Source: Thermococcus sp. 21S7
GTDB lineage: Archaea > Methanobacteriota_B > Thermococci > Thermococcales > Thermococcaceae
DNA: 64,000 nt
NCBI RefSeq assembly: GCF_012027615.1
Contig: NZ_SNUT01000001.1
Span: 248,001 to 312,000 of the forward strand
Reading direction: 5' to 3'
Both the position numbers and the translations under genes were made by a program. A model generated the notes under the pieces. It worked only from the letters and a program-made list of their open reading frames with translations. It was not told the DNA's origin and made no database searches. Shown here piece by piece: positions 48,385 to 55,648 of this stretch. Positions within the stretch are counted from its first letter, which is position 1; the number at the start of each line of letters is the position of its first letter.

Positions 48385-48838
48385 CACGCTCCTTTTCGAG
48401 TTCTTCGAGCTTGCGCTTTGCTCTCAAAAACTCAGCCTTCGTGAAGAGGTACTCCATCTCCTTTGCGAACTTCTCGTTCTCCTTCAATTCAATGATACCA
48501 TAATCCTTTGAGATGAGCCAGCTACCTTTGTGCCCTTCGACCTCTGAAGAGAAAACCACCAATGCCCATCCCTCATACGCGTATGCTAAGAGCTTCGCAA
48601 ACTCGAAAGCCGCTTCGAACTCTTCCCCAATGGCATCATAGTCGTGGTTTATGAACGCAAAGAATTTGTCGTCTTTGAGGAGTTGGCCCGCGAGAATGCT
48701 CACCACGTCCAATTTCGTTTTTTCAGTATCGTGAAGCTCCTTGAATGCATTTGCCGCCTTCTTGACCCTCCCCTCGTGTATTTTCAAGCTCGTATCAGAA
48801 TGATAAACCGAAATGTATGAACTAATGCTCACGGCCAT
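48371..48838 (-). CDS. Uncharacterised helical protein of the element
   Basis: A 155-residue alpha-rich protein (EGRVKKAANAFKELHDTEKT near residue 20, EEFEAAFEFAKLLAYAYEGW near 75, and a C-terminal coiled coil EFLRAKRKLEELEKERDGRE). No family recognised. ATG 48838 with GGAGCG upstream; overlaps the 97-codon gene by 17 bases and the peptidase gene by 14. Confidence 0.65.
   Translation of the reverse strand: MAVSISSYISVYHSDTSLKIHEGRVKKAANAFKELHDTEKTKLDVVSILAGQLLKDDKFFAFINHDYDAIGEEFEAAFEFAKLLAYAYEGWALVVFSSEVEGHKGSWLISKDYGIIELKENEKFAKEMEYLFTKAEFLRAKRKLEELEKERDGRE
48374..48394 (-). repeat. 21-base direct repeat, copy A (gene-start region)
   Basis: Identical over 21 bases to 48828-48848. On the minus strand each copy holds AAGGAGCGTG, then the ATG and GCCGTGAG of a gene. 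The flanks differ, so the identity is confined to the ribosome binding site and first codons. Confidence 0.8.
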
Positions 48839-49115
48839 CACGCTCCTTGATGAATTCGAACAACTGTTTCTGCTGTTTATCATTGTTGTTCCAAACCGCA
48901 TAGAGGTAATCAGCAGAGACAGGAACTGGAACTTCTTCGAAAGACACCACTCTCAGCACCCCCTTTTGTTCGAGATAAGAAATTGCATCTTTCACAGGAC
49001 CAGGACATCTAATTATTGTCTCAGCGACTACTTTTGCTAGAGTCACTTTGTCAAGCTCTGACTCAACTAAGAAAATGATCTCACGACGAAACACGTTCAA
49101 CAAGTACAACGCCAC
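48822..49115 (-). CDS. Uncharacterised small protein, possible winged helix
   Basis: A 97-residue protein (LYLLNVFRREIIFLVESELD, TLAKVVAETIIRCPGPVKDA, ISYLEQKGVLRVVSFEEVPV) whose helix-helix-helix-hairpin order suggests a winged helix. The start is a GTG at 49115 behind GGTGACGGGGC. Its last codons (KERDGREH) resemble those of the next gene downstream because of the 21-base repeat. Confidence 0.62.
   Translation of the reverse strand: MALYLLNVFRREIIFLVESELDKVTLAKVVAETIIRCPGPVKDAISYLEQKGVLRVVSFEEVPVPVSADYLYAVWNNNDKQQKQLFEFIKERDGREH
48828..48848 (-). repeat. 21-base direct repeat, copy B (gene-start region)
   Basis: Second copy of the repeat at 48374-48394, again centred on a start codon (ATG 48838) and on the final codons (KERDGRE) of the upstream gene. 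Confidence 0.8.
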
Positions 49116-49121
49116 GCCCCG

Positions 49122-49697
49122 TCACCTCCCCCTCACATAGGCCGGAACGAACGGTCTTGTCTGAGCCGGCTTCACACCGAGCAAAAGCTCCAAATCATCC
49201 CGCAACTCCTCAACACTCTTCGAGACGATGGCCTCCTTGAGGTCAATGACAGCGTAGTAATCCCTCGCGGATCCACCGCGGCGGTACTCAAAGCTCGGCT
49301 CAACGTGCGCCACGTTGAACATCACAAACCGCTCCTCGCCCACTTGAATGAAATAATAGAGCGGGAGCGCAAAGACTTCAGAGAGGGCCCTGAGCCGCTG
49401 GAACTGCCAGCCATTCACGAGAAGCTCGCCCTTCGCCCACGACTCCTTGGCCACGCGCCAGCTAATGAACTTCAGCTCGAACGCCGCGAGAGGCACGTCA
49501 GAGCGCTTCCTGAAGAGTACTGAGTCGATGTCGTAAATCGAGAACATCTCCGGCATGGCGGCTTCAATGAGGGAGCTGAAGATGTACTTGTTTTCCGCGT
49601 TCTTTATCTCGCGCTCCATGTAATCAAAGAAGGGCTTGTAGACTGACGGCCCGTAGCGGGCCGCCTGGCGAATCATTGCTGCCCTCGCGGCCACCAT
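49122..49697 (-). CDS. PD-(D/E)XK nuclease-like protein
   Basis: A 191-residue protein with the PD-(D/E)XK active-site pattern: Asp in YDIDSVLFRKR (about residue 56) and E-x-K in PLAAFELKFISW (about 74), preceded by a helix with Glu (SSLIEAAMPEMF). The length and single domain suggest a resolvase, restriction-type or recombination nuclease. ATG 49697 overlaps the upstream stop (TGATG). Confidence 0.68.
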   Translation of the reverse strand: MVAARAAMIRQAARYGPSVYKPFFDYMEREIKNAENKYIFSSLIEAAMPEMFSIYDIDSVLFRKRSDVPLAAFELKFISWRVAKESWAKGELLVNGWQFQRLRALSEVFALPLYYFIQVGEERFVMFNVAHVEPSFEYRRGGSARDYYAVIDLKEAIVSKSVEELRDDLELLLGVKPAQTRPFVPAYVRGR

Positions 49698-49867
49698 CAG
49701 CCCTCACCTCCGAGGAGGACGGCGATCACGTCCTTCATGATGTCCTTGTGGTAAGTCTTCTGGAAGGCTTCAACGTGCTTTTTCAGCCCTCTCGCCGCTG
49801 CCAGGATTTTCCGCCGTTCCTTGCGCTCGTTCTCGGAAAAAATTTCAAGAGCAGTCTGGAAAGTCAT
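49697..49867 (-). CDS. 56-residue uncharacterised helical protein
   Basis: A short frame with strong context support: ATG 49867 overlaps the end of the upstream gene by four bases and follows GGTGAAGGC, and its TGA overlaps the next ATG. The product is basic and helical (NERKERRKILAAARGLKKHV, EAFQKTYHKDIMKDVIAVLL). No family recognised. Confidence 0.6.
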   Translation of the reverse strand: MTFQTALEIFSENERKERRKILAAARGLKKHVEAFQKTYHKDIMKDVIAVLLGGEG

Positions 49868-50196
49868 GCCTTCACCTCCACGGCCTGGCCGGCCTTGGCT
49901 TTCTTCAGCACGGCGCGGCGAAGCTTGCCGGCCCGGCGCGTCCAGGCGACATAGAAGTTCCCCGTCAGCTCATCAGTATCCGCAACGCGGATCGTTGCCG
50001 GGCGGCTGTGCAGCTCAATGTAGAAGCCCTTATACCAGCCAGCCACGTCGCCGTCGTCGTAGACCTTCAAGACCTTGAACACCTTTGCGAACTCGGAAGG
50101 CCTCATGCTGAGGATTTCGAACGCCATTTCCCTGAGTACTTCCTGTCCCGGCAAAGGGCCCATTTCGCGGTATACGCCGAGTTCCATTGCCTTCAT
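49864..50196 (-). CDS. Uncharacterised protein of the element
   Basis: A 110-residue protein with a helical first half (EVLREMAFEILSMRPSEFAK), a beta-rich middle (GWYKGFYIELHSRPATIRVA) and a basic tail (RRAGKLRRAVLKKAKAG). No family recognised. ATG 50196 follows GAGGTGAGAAC. Part of the tightly packed run downstream of rep. Confidence 0.62.
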   Translation of the reverse strand: MKAMELGVYREMGPLPGQEVLREMAFEILSMRPSEFAKVFKVLKVYDDGDVAGWYKGFYIELHSRPATIRVADTDELTGNFYVAWTRRAGKLRRAVLKKAKAGQAVEVKA

Positions 50197-50205
50197 GTTC
50201 TCACC

Positions 50206-50472
50206 TCACCAGTCACCGTCGCGGTGTTTGATGTCATAGAATTCAACGCACATCTTGTATCCACTCTGGTGGATGTGGACTTTGAGGTCGTGCTTCCTCG
50301 CGAAGTTCTGAATCCGCTCTATGTGCTCGAGGTACAGGTCCGTTGCGAAAACCTGCAACGTATAGCTGTCATCAGCCGGCCAGTAGTTGTTGCCAATCCC
50401 CGGCGTCAGGCCGAGGTCACCAAGCTCCTCATAGAGGTTCCTCATCAGCTCAACAACTTCCTCACGCCTCAT
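50206..50472 (-). CDS. Uncharacterised small protein of the element
   Basis: An 88-residue protein: N-terminal helix (REEVVELMRNLYEELGDLGL), then a possible ferredoxin-like alpha/beta part (LQVFATDLYLEHIERIQNFA, KVHIHQSGYKMCVEFYDI). No family recognised. ATG 50472 overlaps the upstream stop and follows GGAGGTGAGGGC. Confidence 0.62.
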   Translation of the reverse strand: MRREEVVELMRNLYEELGDLGLTPGIGNNYWPADDSYTLQVFATDLYLEHIERIQNFARKHDLKVHIHQSGYKMCVEFYDIKHRDGDW

Positions 50473-50726
50473 GCCCTCACCTCCCTCTTCTGGATCTTTC
50501 TCTGCAGGGTCTCCAGCGCGTCAGCCCAACCTGACCAGTACTCCGCGCCGTTCTCCCTGCGCGCCATTGCCGAGAAAGCCGCTTCCCTGGCTTCTGCAAT
50601 CTCCCGCTCAAGCCACTCCAACAGCGTGGGCACTTCCGCGTAGGCCTCCTTGGCCTGCTCCCTCCACCTGGCCTCGGCCACAAGGGCCGCCAGGGTGTCT
50701 CCAGCATACACCAACGTCCTAACCAT
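50469..50726 (-). CDS. Uncharacterised helical protein downstream of rep
   Basis: An 85-residue all-helical protein (TLAALVAEARWREQAKEAYA, LEWLEREIAEAREAAFSAMA). No family recognised. ATG 50726 follows GGTGGTAGCC, 11 bases after the rep stop. Confidence 0.62.
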   Translation of the reverse strand: MVRTLVYAGDTLAALVAEARWREQAKEAYAEVPTLLEWLEREIAEAREAAFSAMARRENGAEYWSGWADALETLQRKIQKREVRA

Positions 50727-50736
50727 GGCTACCACC

Positions 50737-52830
50737 TCATGCGCGCGATACGCCCGAATAAACCACGTTCAGACCAGCCTCAACCGCCTTCTTCCTGTCC
50801 AAAACCAGCTTATCGTCCGCCTCAAAGACCACGCTCTTGGCCTTCAGAATGTCCAGAGCCGTCCTGAGGACCGTCTCAGGAATCCCCGTCTGCTCAGCCA
50901 ACTCCTCAAAAGAAACCGGTTGCATCGCCAGAACATTCACAACCTCGTCCAGAACACTGAAGACTTCCTGCTCGTACTCCTCCCTCTCCATCGGCGCGAC
51001 CTGGTCAAGGAAATCCTGGAGCGGGACGACAGCAACCCATGTCTGCCTACCATTGAACCGCTTCTGTTTGTAGCCCCAATTCATCAATCTCCTAAGGTCA
51101 GCAAAGCTGTAGATGTCCAAATCCCTCTTATCAGCCTTCAAAGCATCAAGCAGGCTCCTGAAGATGATGACCTCTCCGTCCCTCAGGTAGAAGTACTCGC
51201 TGTAATTGGCCCTGAGAACATACTCGACCCTCTCGCGGATGTAATCAGCCCTGTCCTCGCTCTTCTTGACGTTCTTGAGGTAGAGCTCGTTGAAGTGCCT
51301 CCTGAGCCAGGTCGTAACGTACTCGACCTTCTCAGCCTCAAGCTCCTCGATGAAGTCCTCCTCCAGCGATGCTTCCCTGAACCACTGCGGAACCGGTAGG
51401 CCGGCGTAGGAATAGAGGGCCTCGACGAGAAGCTCAGCGAGGTCAATCCAGTGGTTGTCGAGGAGCTTGGGGTCGGCCTTCACGAGGTTGAAAACAAACC
51501 TGCCGATTGCAGAGAGGACACCCATCTTTGGCACAATCTCGCGCTCAAACCTTCCCTGAGCCTCCTTCGGAATCTTGTCCACCTTCGTGAACTCGACGGT
51601 GAGAAAACGCCTCCTGATGGCCTCGTTCCGAGGAGCGCTCATGTTAGCCGTGAAAACGAAGGTAGCCAGCGACGGATAGATTTTGATTGAACCCTTGTAG
51701 CTCTTGAAGCGGAAGAGGTACTGCTCCGGAGCGTTCTTGAGCAGGTTGAACAGGTTGTCGTCCTCGTCTCCCCTGTTGAGCGAGCGAAAGAGGTTGGCCG
51801 CTTCATTCAGAATTAGGACGCTCGCCCTGGAGGCAATCAGCTCGCTGAGGGTGTAGAGGCTCCACGACGCTCCAGAGGAAGTGAACGGAGAGGACCACAT
51901 CTCCGCGATGACTCTTCCAACGCTGTGAGTCTTACCCGTCTGAGACTCTCCTATTAATAGTAGGTAAGGAATCCATCTCCGCTTTTCGTTATAGACCTTG
52001 TAGGCGTATCCAAGGCCACCCACGAGGGCCCACTTAATGGCCCTGCCGAACTTGTAGGGCCAGCTCTCACGCCACGAGGTTTTGTTCACAGTCCTCGTTA
52101 TCTCGTCGAGCAAAAGGAGGGCTTCCCTGACTTCTTCAGGTGAAGGCATGCTCGTGTCAAAGTCATACGCCTCAAGCTGGCCCGTGTTCGGGTTCCAGTA
52201 GATGCCAGGAGCCATCGGCCTGTCCTCAAAACGCACCGCGTTGAGGTAGCGGGCGAGGGTTAGAATCGTGTCAATGGCCTCCTTTGCCAGAGGCTCGCTG
52301 GAGAACAGGCCACCGATTTCCTTCAGCCTGTCGAGGAGTTCCACCGCTAAAACAGGCTCAAGCTCCTGAACCACCGGACCTTTCCAGCTGTTCAAAGCGA
52401 CGGTCCACTGGTAAAGGACTGGCGGGCTCCTTCCAAGTTCCCTCGCGGCAAGCTCAAGAGTGAAGTCCCTGAAGGCCCTTATCTCGACCGGCACGAGGTT
52501 TAGGATTGTTTGCTCGTGGATTGGGACTTCTTCAACCACTGGCTCACCGGTAGCCTCGTCCTTTACGGGCTTGCCTTCCTCGTCCACGACCTTTCTCCTG
52601 ATGACCCTGTGGAGGACCACGCGGGGGCGGTGGTAATCAAGGATCCAATAGTACCTCCCCCTGCGCTTGAATATGACTGTGTAAAAGTCAATGTAGTCCA
52701 AGGGGTAGCCTCTGAACTCAGCTGGAAGGTAGTTTTCGTCCTCCAAAGTTCTGGCTTCCTTGAGCAGTTCCTGGAAGGCCATGAGAAGCGGTGAAGTTTC
52801 AATGTAGATTCTGACTTCCTCCTGGTCCAT
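50737..52830 (-). CDS. Replication-type P-loop ATPase/helicase (Rep) of the element
   Basis: A 697-residue protein. N-terminal 230 residues: uncharacterised, with an extended hairpin near residue 85. Central AAA+ core: Walker A LLIGESQTGKTHSVG (about 295), Walker B ASVLILNEAANLF (about 340), sensor ATFVFTANMSAP (about 390) followed by NEAIRRRFLTVEF with the arginine-finger region. C-terminal 80 residues: winged helix (SFEELAEQTGIPETVLRTAL). This is the layout of plasmid and virus replicative helicases (D5- or MCM-like) and recalls the pT26-2 Rep protein. The origin-like repeats lie just upstream at 53.1-53.5 kb. Confidence 0.8.
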   Translation of the reverse strand: MDQEEVRIYIETSPLLMAFQELLKEARTLEDENYLPAEFRGYPLDYIDFYTVIFKRRGRYYWILDYHRPRVVLHRVIRRKVVDEEGKPVKDEATGEPVVEEVPIHEQTILNLVPVEIRAFRDFTLELAARELGRSPPVLYQWTVALNSWKGPVVQELEPVLAVELLDRLKEIGGLFSSEPLAKEAIDTILTLARYLNAVRFEDRPMAPGIYWNPNTGQLEAYDFDTSMPSPEEVREALLLLDEITRTVNKTSWRESWPYKFGRAIKWALVGGLGYAYKVYNEKRRWIPYLLLIGESQTGKTHSVGRVIAEMWSSPFTSSGASWSLYTLSELIASRASVLILNEAANLFRSLNRGDEDDNLFNLLKNAPEQYLFRFKSYKGSIKIYPSLATFVFTANMSAPRNEAIRRRFLTVEFTKVDKIPKEAQGRFEREIVPKMGVLSAIGRFVFNLVKADPKLLDNHWIDLAELLVEALYSYAGLPVPQWFREASLEEDFIEELEAEKVEYVTTWLRRHFNELYLKNVKKSEDRADYIRERVEYVLRANYSEYFYLRDGEVIIFRSLLDALKADKRDLDIYSFADLRRLMNWGYKQKRFNGRQTWVAVVPLQDFLDQVAPMEREEYEQEVFSVLDEVVNVLAMQPVSFEELAEQTGIPETVLRTALDILKAKSVVFEADDKLVLDRKKAVEAGLNVVYSGVSRA

Positions 52831-52844
52831 GGAGCTCGCCTCGG

Positions 52845-53003
52845 CTAAGTTTTTATCTCAGGCAGGACGTGGGCGAGGAGCTCGCGGAGGGTTTCATCCT
52901 CCGTTACCTTCCTGCCCTTCTCCATGAACAGCTTCCCGCGGTAGCGCTGGAAGAGCTGGTACGTGTCCTCACGAACCACAATCTGTTTCCAAGTTGCTGG
53001 CAT
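52845..53003 (-). CDS. Small ribbon-helix-helix-like protein upstream of rep
   Basis: A 52-residue protein (PATWKQIVVREDTYQLFQRY, RGKLFMEKGRKVTEDETLRE) with the strand-helix-helix spacing of RHH regulators. ATG 53003 follows GGTGAGCAAA. It lies between the repeat region and rep and would be well placed as copy-number or rep repressor, by analogy with CopG; that is inference. Confidence 0.68.
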   Translation of the reverse strand: MPATWKQIVVREDTYQLFQRYRGKLFMEKGRKVTEDETLRELLAHVLPEIKT

Positions 53004-53213
53004 TTTGCTCACCTTCAATTATATTGAAGTTTTCAAATAATTTGAAGAACTTAGATTATTTAAAGCTTGCGTGGGCAAAAGTTGGAAATGTTACTCAAAA
53101 ATGGGTAACTAAAGATAAGGTGTCACACTACCAGTCACATCTTGTAGAGTGTGACGCAATGTGACGGGGGTTAGAGGTCTCTATTCGGCTAAAAAAGGCA
53201 GGAGAAAGCTCCG

Positions 53214-53234
53214 TTAATGTCACAATGTCACACT
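53214..53234 (+). repeat. Left arm of a perfect 21-base inverted repeat in the origin region
   Basis: Starts TTAATGTCACAATG and ends TCACACT; contains two GTCACA hexamers eight bases apart. Its exact reverse complement is at 53352-53372. Confidence 0.9.
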
Positions 53235-53351
53235 CCAAAAAACATACCCCCTATATTTTGTTTTTCATGAATTTTCTCTTTGAAATTGAACATCTGTTCA
53301 AAATTAGGTTAATCTAACCAAGAAAAAACACATATAGGGTGTTTTTATATA

Positions 53352-53372
53352 AGTGTGACATTGTGACATTAA
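53352..53372 (-). repeat. Right arm of the 21-base inverted repeat
   Basis: Starts AGTGTGACATTG and ends TGACATTAA, the exact reverse complement of 53214-53234, 117 bases away. A TATA-like TTTTTATATAAG (53342-53353) abuts it. Confidence 0.9.
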
Positions 53373-53464
53373 AGAAGGAAGGAGAATGCTTTATTTCAAA
53401 AATAAAGCGAAAAAACCCTGCGTCACAACCGTCACATAGCGTCACATTGCAAGTTAGTGTGACG

Positions 53465-53884
53465 TCATTGCCTAAAAGAGTGAAGCATAATCTCTCTTTC
53501 TAAACTAGGATCTAAAAACACAAATCCTTTTGCATGGACCTCTCCAACGATATTGGGTGGGATACCTTCTATGAGAATTTGCGGAGTATGGATGACTTTT
53601 AATAGAATAACCTCTATAATCTCACCTTTGCTTAGGTTTAGCTTTCTTACAAGTTCCACCGGAAGAGGAGTCACGCCCTGGCTACTGACTCTCAAAATTA
53701 CCAGCGCTCTTTTGATAGGTTCAGAGTTTCTGAGCTTTCTTAGAATTACGATAACATAATCCTTGGCATTTATAGAATAAACCTCTCGTGTCTCTTTAGG
53801 TAACGTAATCCTATTTTGAGATAGCACTCGTGTGTGGAACTTTGCTAATGGTTCTATTAGCTCAATATTGTCCGATGAGTCCAA
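53465..53884 (-). CDS. AbrB-like double-domain regulator, third of three tandem paralogues
   Basis: A 139-residue protein with two swapped-hairpin AbrB-type units: FHTRVLSQNRITLPKETREV (about residue 20) and VSSQGVTPLPVELVRKLNLS (about 70), each followed by a short beta-hairpin. It aligns by eye with the two genes upstream, beginning IEPLAKF in each. I start at TTG 53884, seven bases after GGAGGTG; an ATG at 53899 would contain that site. It overlaps the upstream gene by 23 bases. Probably a transcription regulator of the element. Confidence 0.72.
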   Translation of the reverse strand: MDSSDNIELIEPLAKFHTRVLSQNRITLPKETREVYSINAKDYVIVILRKLRNSEPIKRALVILRVSSQGVTPLPVELVRKLNLSKGEIIEVILLKVIHTPQILIEGIPPNIVGEVHAKGFVFLDPSLEREIMLHSFRQ

Positions 53885-54314
53885 GGTATACACCTCCATA
53901 ACTATCGAATCCGATTGTGCTCTCGTCATCTTCGGAAATTATAGCATATCCCCGTCTTAGCAGTTGGGTCTTGTATTTAGAAAAGACGACCTTATCCGTT
54001 AGAATGTCCTCCGGCTTGAAAAAGTTGAGTAGAAGGGCCTCGATTATATCCTGTTTTAGTTGTATCCCCATCATTCTGGATAATTCCGATGGTATAACTA
54101 CTCTCCCATTCACCCCCACCTTAGCTATCAGTACGGCCCTTTTCGTGGGTTTTTTGGTCTGTGGGTCGAGTTTGCGTATCAGGAGTTCTGCGTAGTCGCC
54201 TTCTTCGATGTTGTAGAGTTTGCGGGTTTCTTTTGGTATGGTGATTCGGCCTTTGGTGGTGGGTTGTGCGTGGAATTTAGCTAGAGGTTCCATGATTTTA
54301 GCTTTACCAGTCAT
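53862..54314 (-). CDS. AbrB-like double-domain regulator, second of three tandem paralogues
   Basis: A 150-residue protein: MEPLAKF, first hairpin unit AQPTTKGRITIPKETRKLYN, second unit VGVNGRVVIPSELSRMMGI, and a C-terminal tail of about 45 residues (VVFSKYKTQLLRRGYAIISE). ATG 54314 follows GGGGGCACGGCC and overlaps the first paralogue by 11 bases. Confidence 0.78.
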   Translation of the reverse strand: MTGKAKIMEPLAKFHAQPTTKGRITIPKETRKLYNIEEGDYAELLIRKLDPQTKKPTKRAVLIAKVGVNGRVVIPSELSRMMGIQLKQDIIEALLLNFFKPEDILTDKVVFSKYKTQLLRRGYAIISEDDESTIGFDSYGGVYLGLIGQY

Positions 54315-54726
54315 TGGCCGTGCCCCCTAGGGTTGTTAGGAGTGTGGCTTCCTCGTCAATCTCGTTGAATTGGACTTTCGGGGTGAGGATAGGTCCAACC
54401 TTGCTTTCCAGCTGTGAGCGAACGAGAATATAATCAATGAGGAGAATCTCCACAAAATCACCCACTTTTAGCCCATATTTATCCCGAACCTTCTTTGGGA
54501 TTGTAAAAACGCCTCTATCATAAACCTTAGCCACCGCAAAAATCCGCCCGCGAATCCTCTTGGATTCATCTGGAACTCTTATTATGACAACCACAAAATC
54601 CCCATCCTGAATTCCATAATATTCTCTAATATAGATAGGAATCATGACCTTACCTTGTGGTCTGAGTTTGCTTTGGAATTTCGCCAGTGGCTCGATTACC
54701 CTGGTCTCGCTGTCTTGGTCGGGCAT
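54304..54726 (-). CDS. AbrB-like double-domain regulator, first of three tandem paralogues
   Basis: A 140-residue protein: IEPLAKF, first hairpin unit SKLRPQGKVMIPIYIREYYG, second unit VYDRGVFTIPKKVRDKYGL and a divergent tail. ATG 54726 follows GGAGGACC. An inverted repeat at 54745-54763 in the promoter region is a candidate binding site for one of these proteins. Confidence 0.78.
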   Translation of the reverse strand: MPDQDSETRVIEPLAKFQSKLRPQGKVMIPIYIREYYGIQDGDFVVVIIRVPDESKRIRGRIFAVAKVYDRGVFTIPKKVRDKYGLKVGDFVEILLIDYILVRSQLESKVGPILTPKVQFNEIDEEATLLTTLGGTANDW

Positions 54727-54744
54727 GAGAGGTCCTCCGGTATT

Positions 54745-54763
54745 TTCCGTATTTATTACGGAA
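54745..54763. promoter_or_regulatory. Inverted repeat, candidate operator of the AbrB-like operon
   Basis: TTCCGTA-TTTAT-TACGGAA, seven-base perfect arms around five bases, located 19 bases upstream of the ATG at 54726 near the expected transcription start. AbrB-type proteins bind such symmetric AT-rich sites; the pairing with these proteins is inference. Confidence 0.45.
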
Positions 54764-54839
54764 CTAATATGGCGTTGGCTAAATAAGGTTTATCTTTTCA
54801 GAGAGATATTCTAAGAAAGAGTAAGAACCGGAAAGCCTA

Positions 54840-55343
54840 TTAGAGTCTCAGGTTATTCATAATTCCTGACTGGACGTTCTCCAAGAAGTCGTCCCAAATT
54901 TTGTCTTGGGTGTCTTGTGGGAGAGTTTTCAGAGCTTTATCAAGTGCTTTGTCATTGAAGTCGTCGAGTTTTCTTAATATCTTGAATATTTGGGTTAGGT
55001 GCTTGTAATCTTGTGGTTCTACATGTATAGAATAGAGCGTGCTGCATTCTTTGTTCTGCGATTTGCAATAATACTTAGTGGCCTTTAGTATGTAGTAGAG
55101 GCTGTTTCCGAGGCATTGTATTTCCATGAGGTAGAATATGTATTTGCCTCCGGAGGTTCCATCGGGGTTTTGTGCTGTTCCTAAGAGCTCGGCGCGGGCT
55201 ATTTGCTCTGAGATTAGGGTGATGTAGTCTTCGTAGGGTTCGTCAAATTCCCATTCGATTAATTGTCTTAGGTGGTCCACGATGTCAATGGTGTATCTTT
55301 TGGACTTGGAGATTTGGGCCCATACCTCAAATATTTTCCTCAT
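54840..55343 (-). CDS. Uncharacterised protein of the element
   Basis: A 167-residue alpha-helical protein with several aromatic residues and three cysteines in the middle (EIQCLGNSLYYILKATKYYC). No family recognised. ATG 55343 follows GAGGTGAAACC. It lies 9 bases after the stop of the 76-codon gene, probably in one transcript with it. Confidence 0.62.
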   Translation of the reverse strand: MRKIFEVWAQISKSKRYTIDIVDHLRQLIEWEFDEPYEDYITLISEQIARAELLGTAQNPDGTSGGKYIFYLMEIQCLGNSLYYILKATKYYCKSQNKECSTLYSIHVEPQDYKHLTQIFKILRKLDDFNDKALDKALKTLPQDTQDKIWDDFLENVQSGIMNNLRL

Positions 55344-55352
55344 GGTTTCACC

Positions 55353-55583
55353 TCATTCCCTTAGCTTTCTGAACCTAATTGCGAGGCTGTCGCTGTTTCT
55401 GTGGTAGTATATTCTGTCTAAGACCAGCCCACCTTTCCAGGCCGTGTTTTCTATCTCTCTGAATTCTTGGCCGGAAAGGCCTCCGTGGATGTGGATCTCT
55501 ATGCCTCCGTCCCGAACTCCTACATGCCCTTTGGTAGAGACTATATGGGAGATTATATCTTGAACATCTCGTATAGAATACAT
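55353..55583 (-). CDS. Uncharacterised small protein
   Basis: A 76-residue alpha/beta protein (IRDVQDIISHIVSTKGHVGV, GGIEIHIHGGLSGQEFREIE). No family recognised. ATG 55583 follows GAGGTGAC. The promoter used seems to be that of a decayed AbrB-like gene directly upstream (55649-55699). Confidence 0.6.
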   Translation of the reverse strand: MYSIRDVQDIISHIVSTKGHVGVRDGGIEIHIHGGLSGQEFREIENTAWKGGLVLDRIYYHRNSDSLAIRFRKLRE

Positions 55584-55648
55584 AGTGTCACCTCAACCCA
55601 AAGTAATACTTTTGAGGTTAATAAGATTTTGGGCTCACTATCTCCTCA

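Larger units (their letters stand above)
53030..53464. other. Candidate replication origin with iteron-like repeats
   Basis: About 435 bases with no gene, AT-rich, directly upstream of the small RHH gene and rep. The hexamer GTCACA occurs at 53122, 53134, 53219, 53227, 53422, 53431 and 53441, and its complement TGTGAC at 53150, 53160, 53354, 53362 and 53458: twelve copies, mostly in pairs 8-12 bases apart. Between the two central clusters lies a 117-base AT-rich stretch (TATATTTTG, TTTTTCATGAATTTTC, GTTTTTATATAAG) suited to unwinding. Confidence 0.72.

Noticed and set aside
53100-53470. CRISPR array
   Set aside because: The repeated unit is a hexamer in both orientations at irregular 8-12-base spacing; there are no 24-37-base repeats or spacers.
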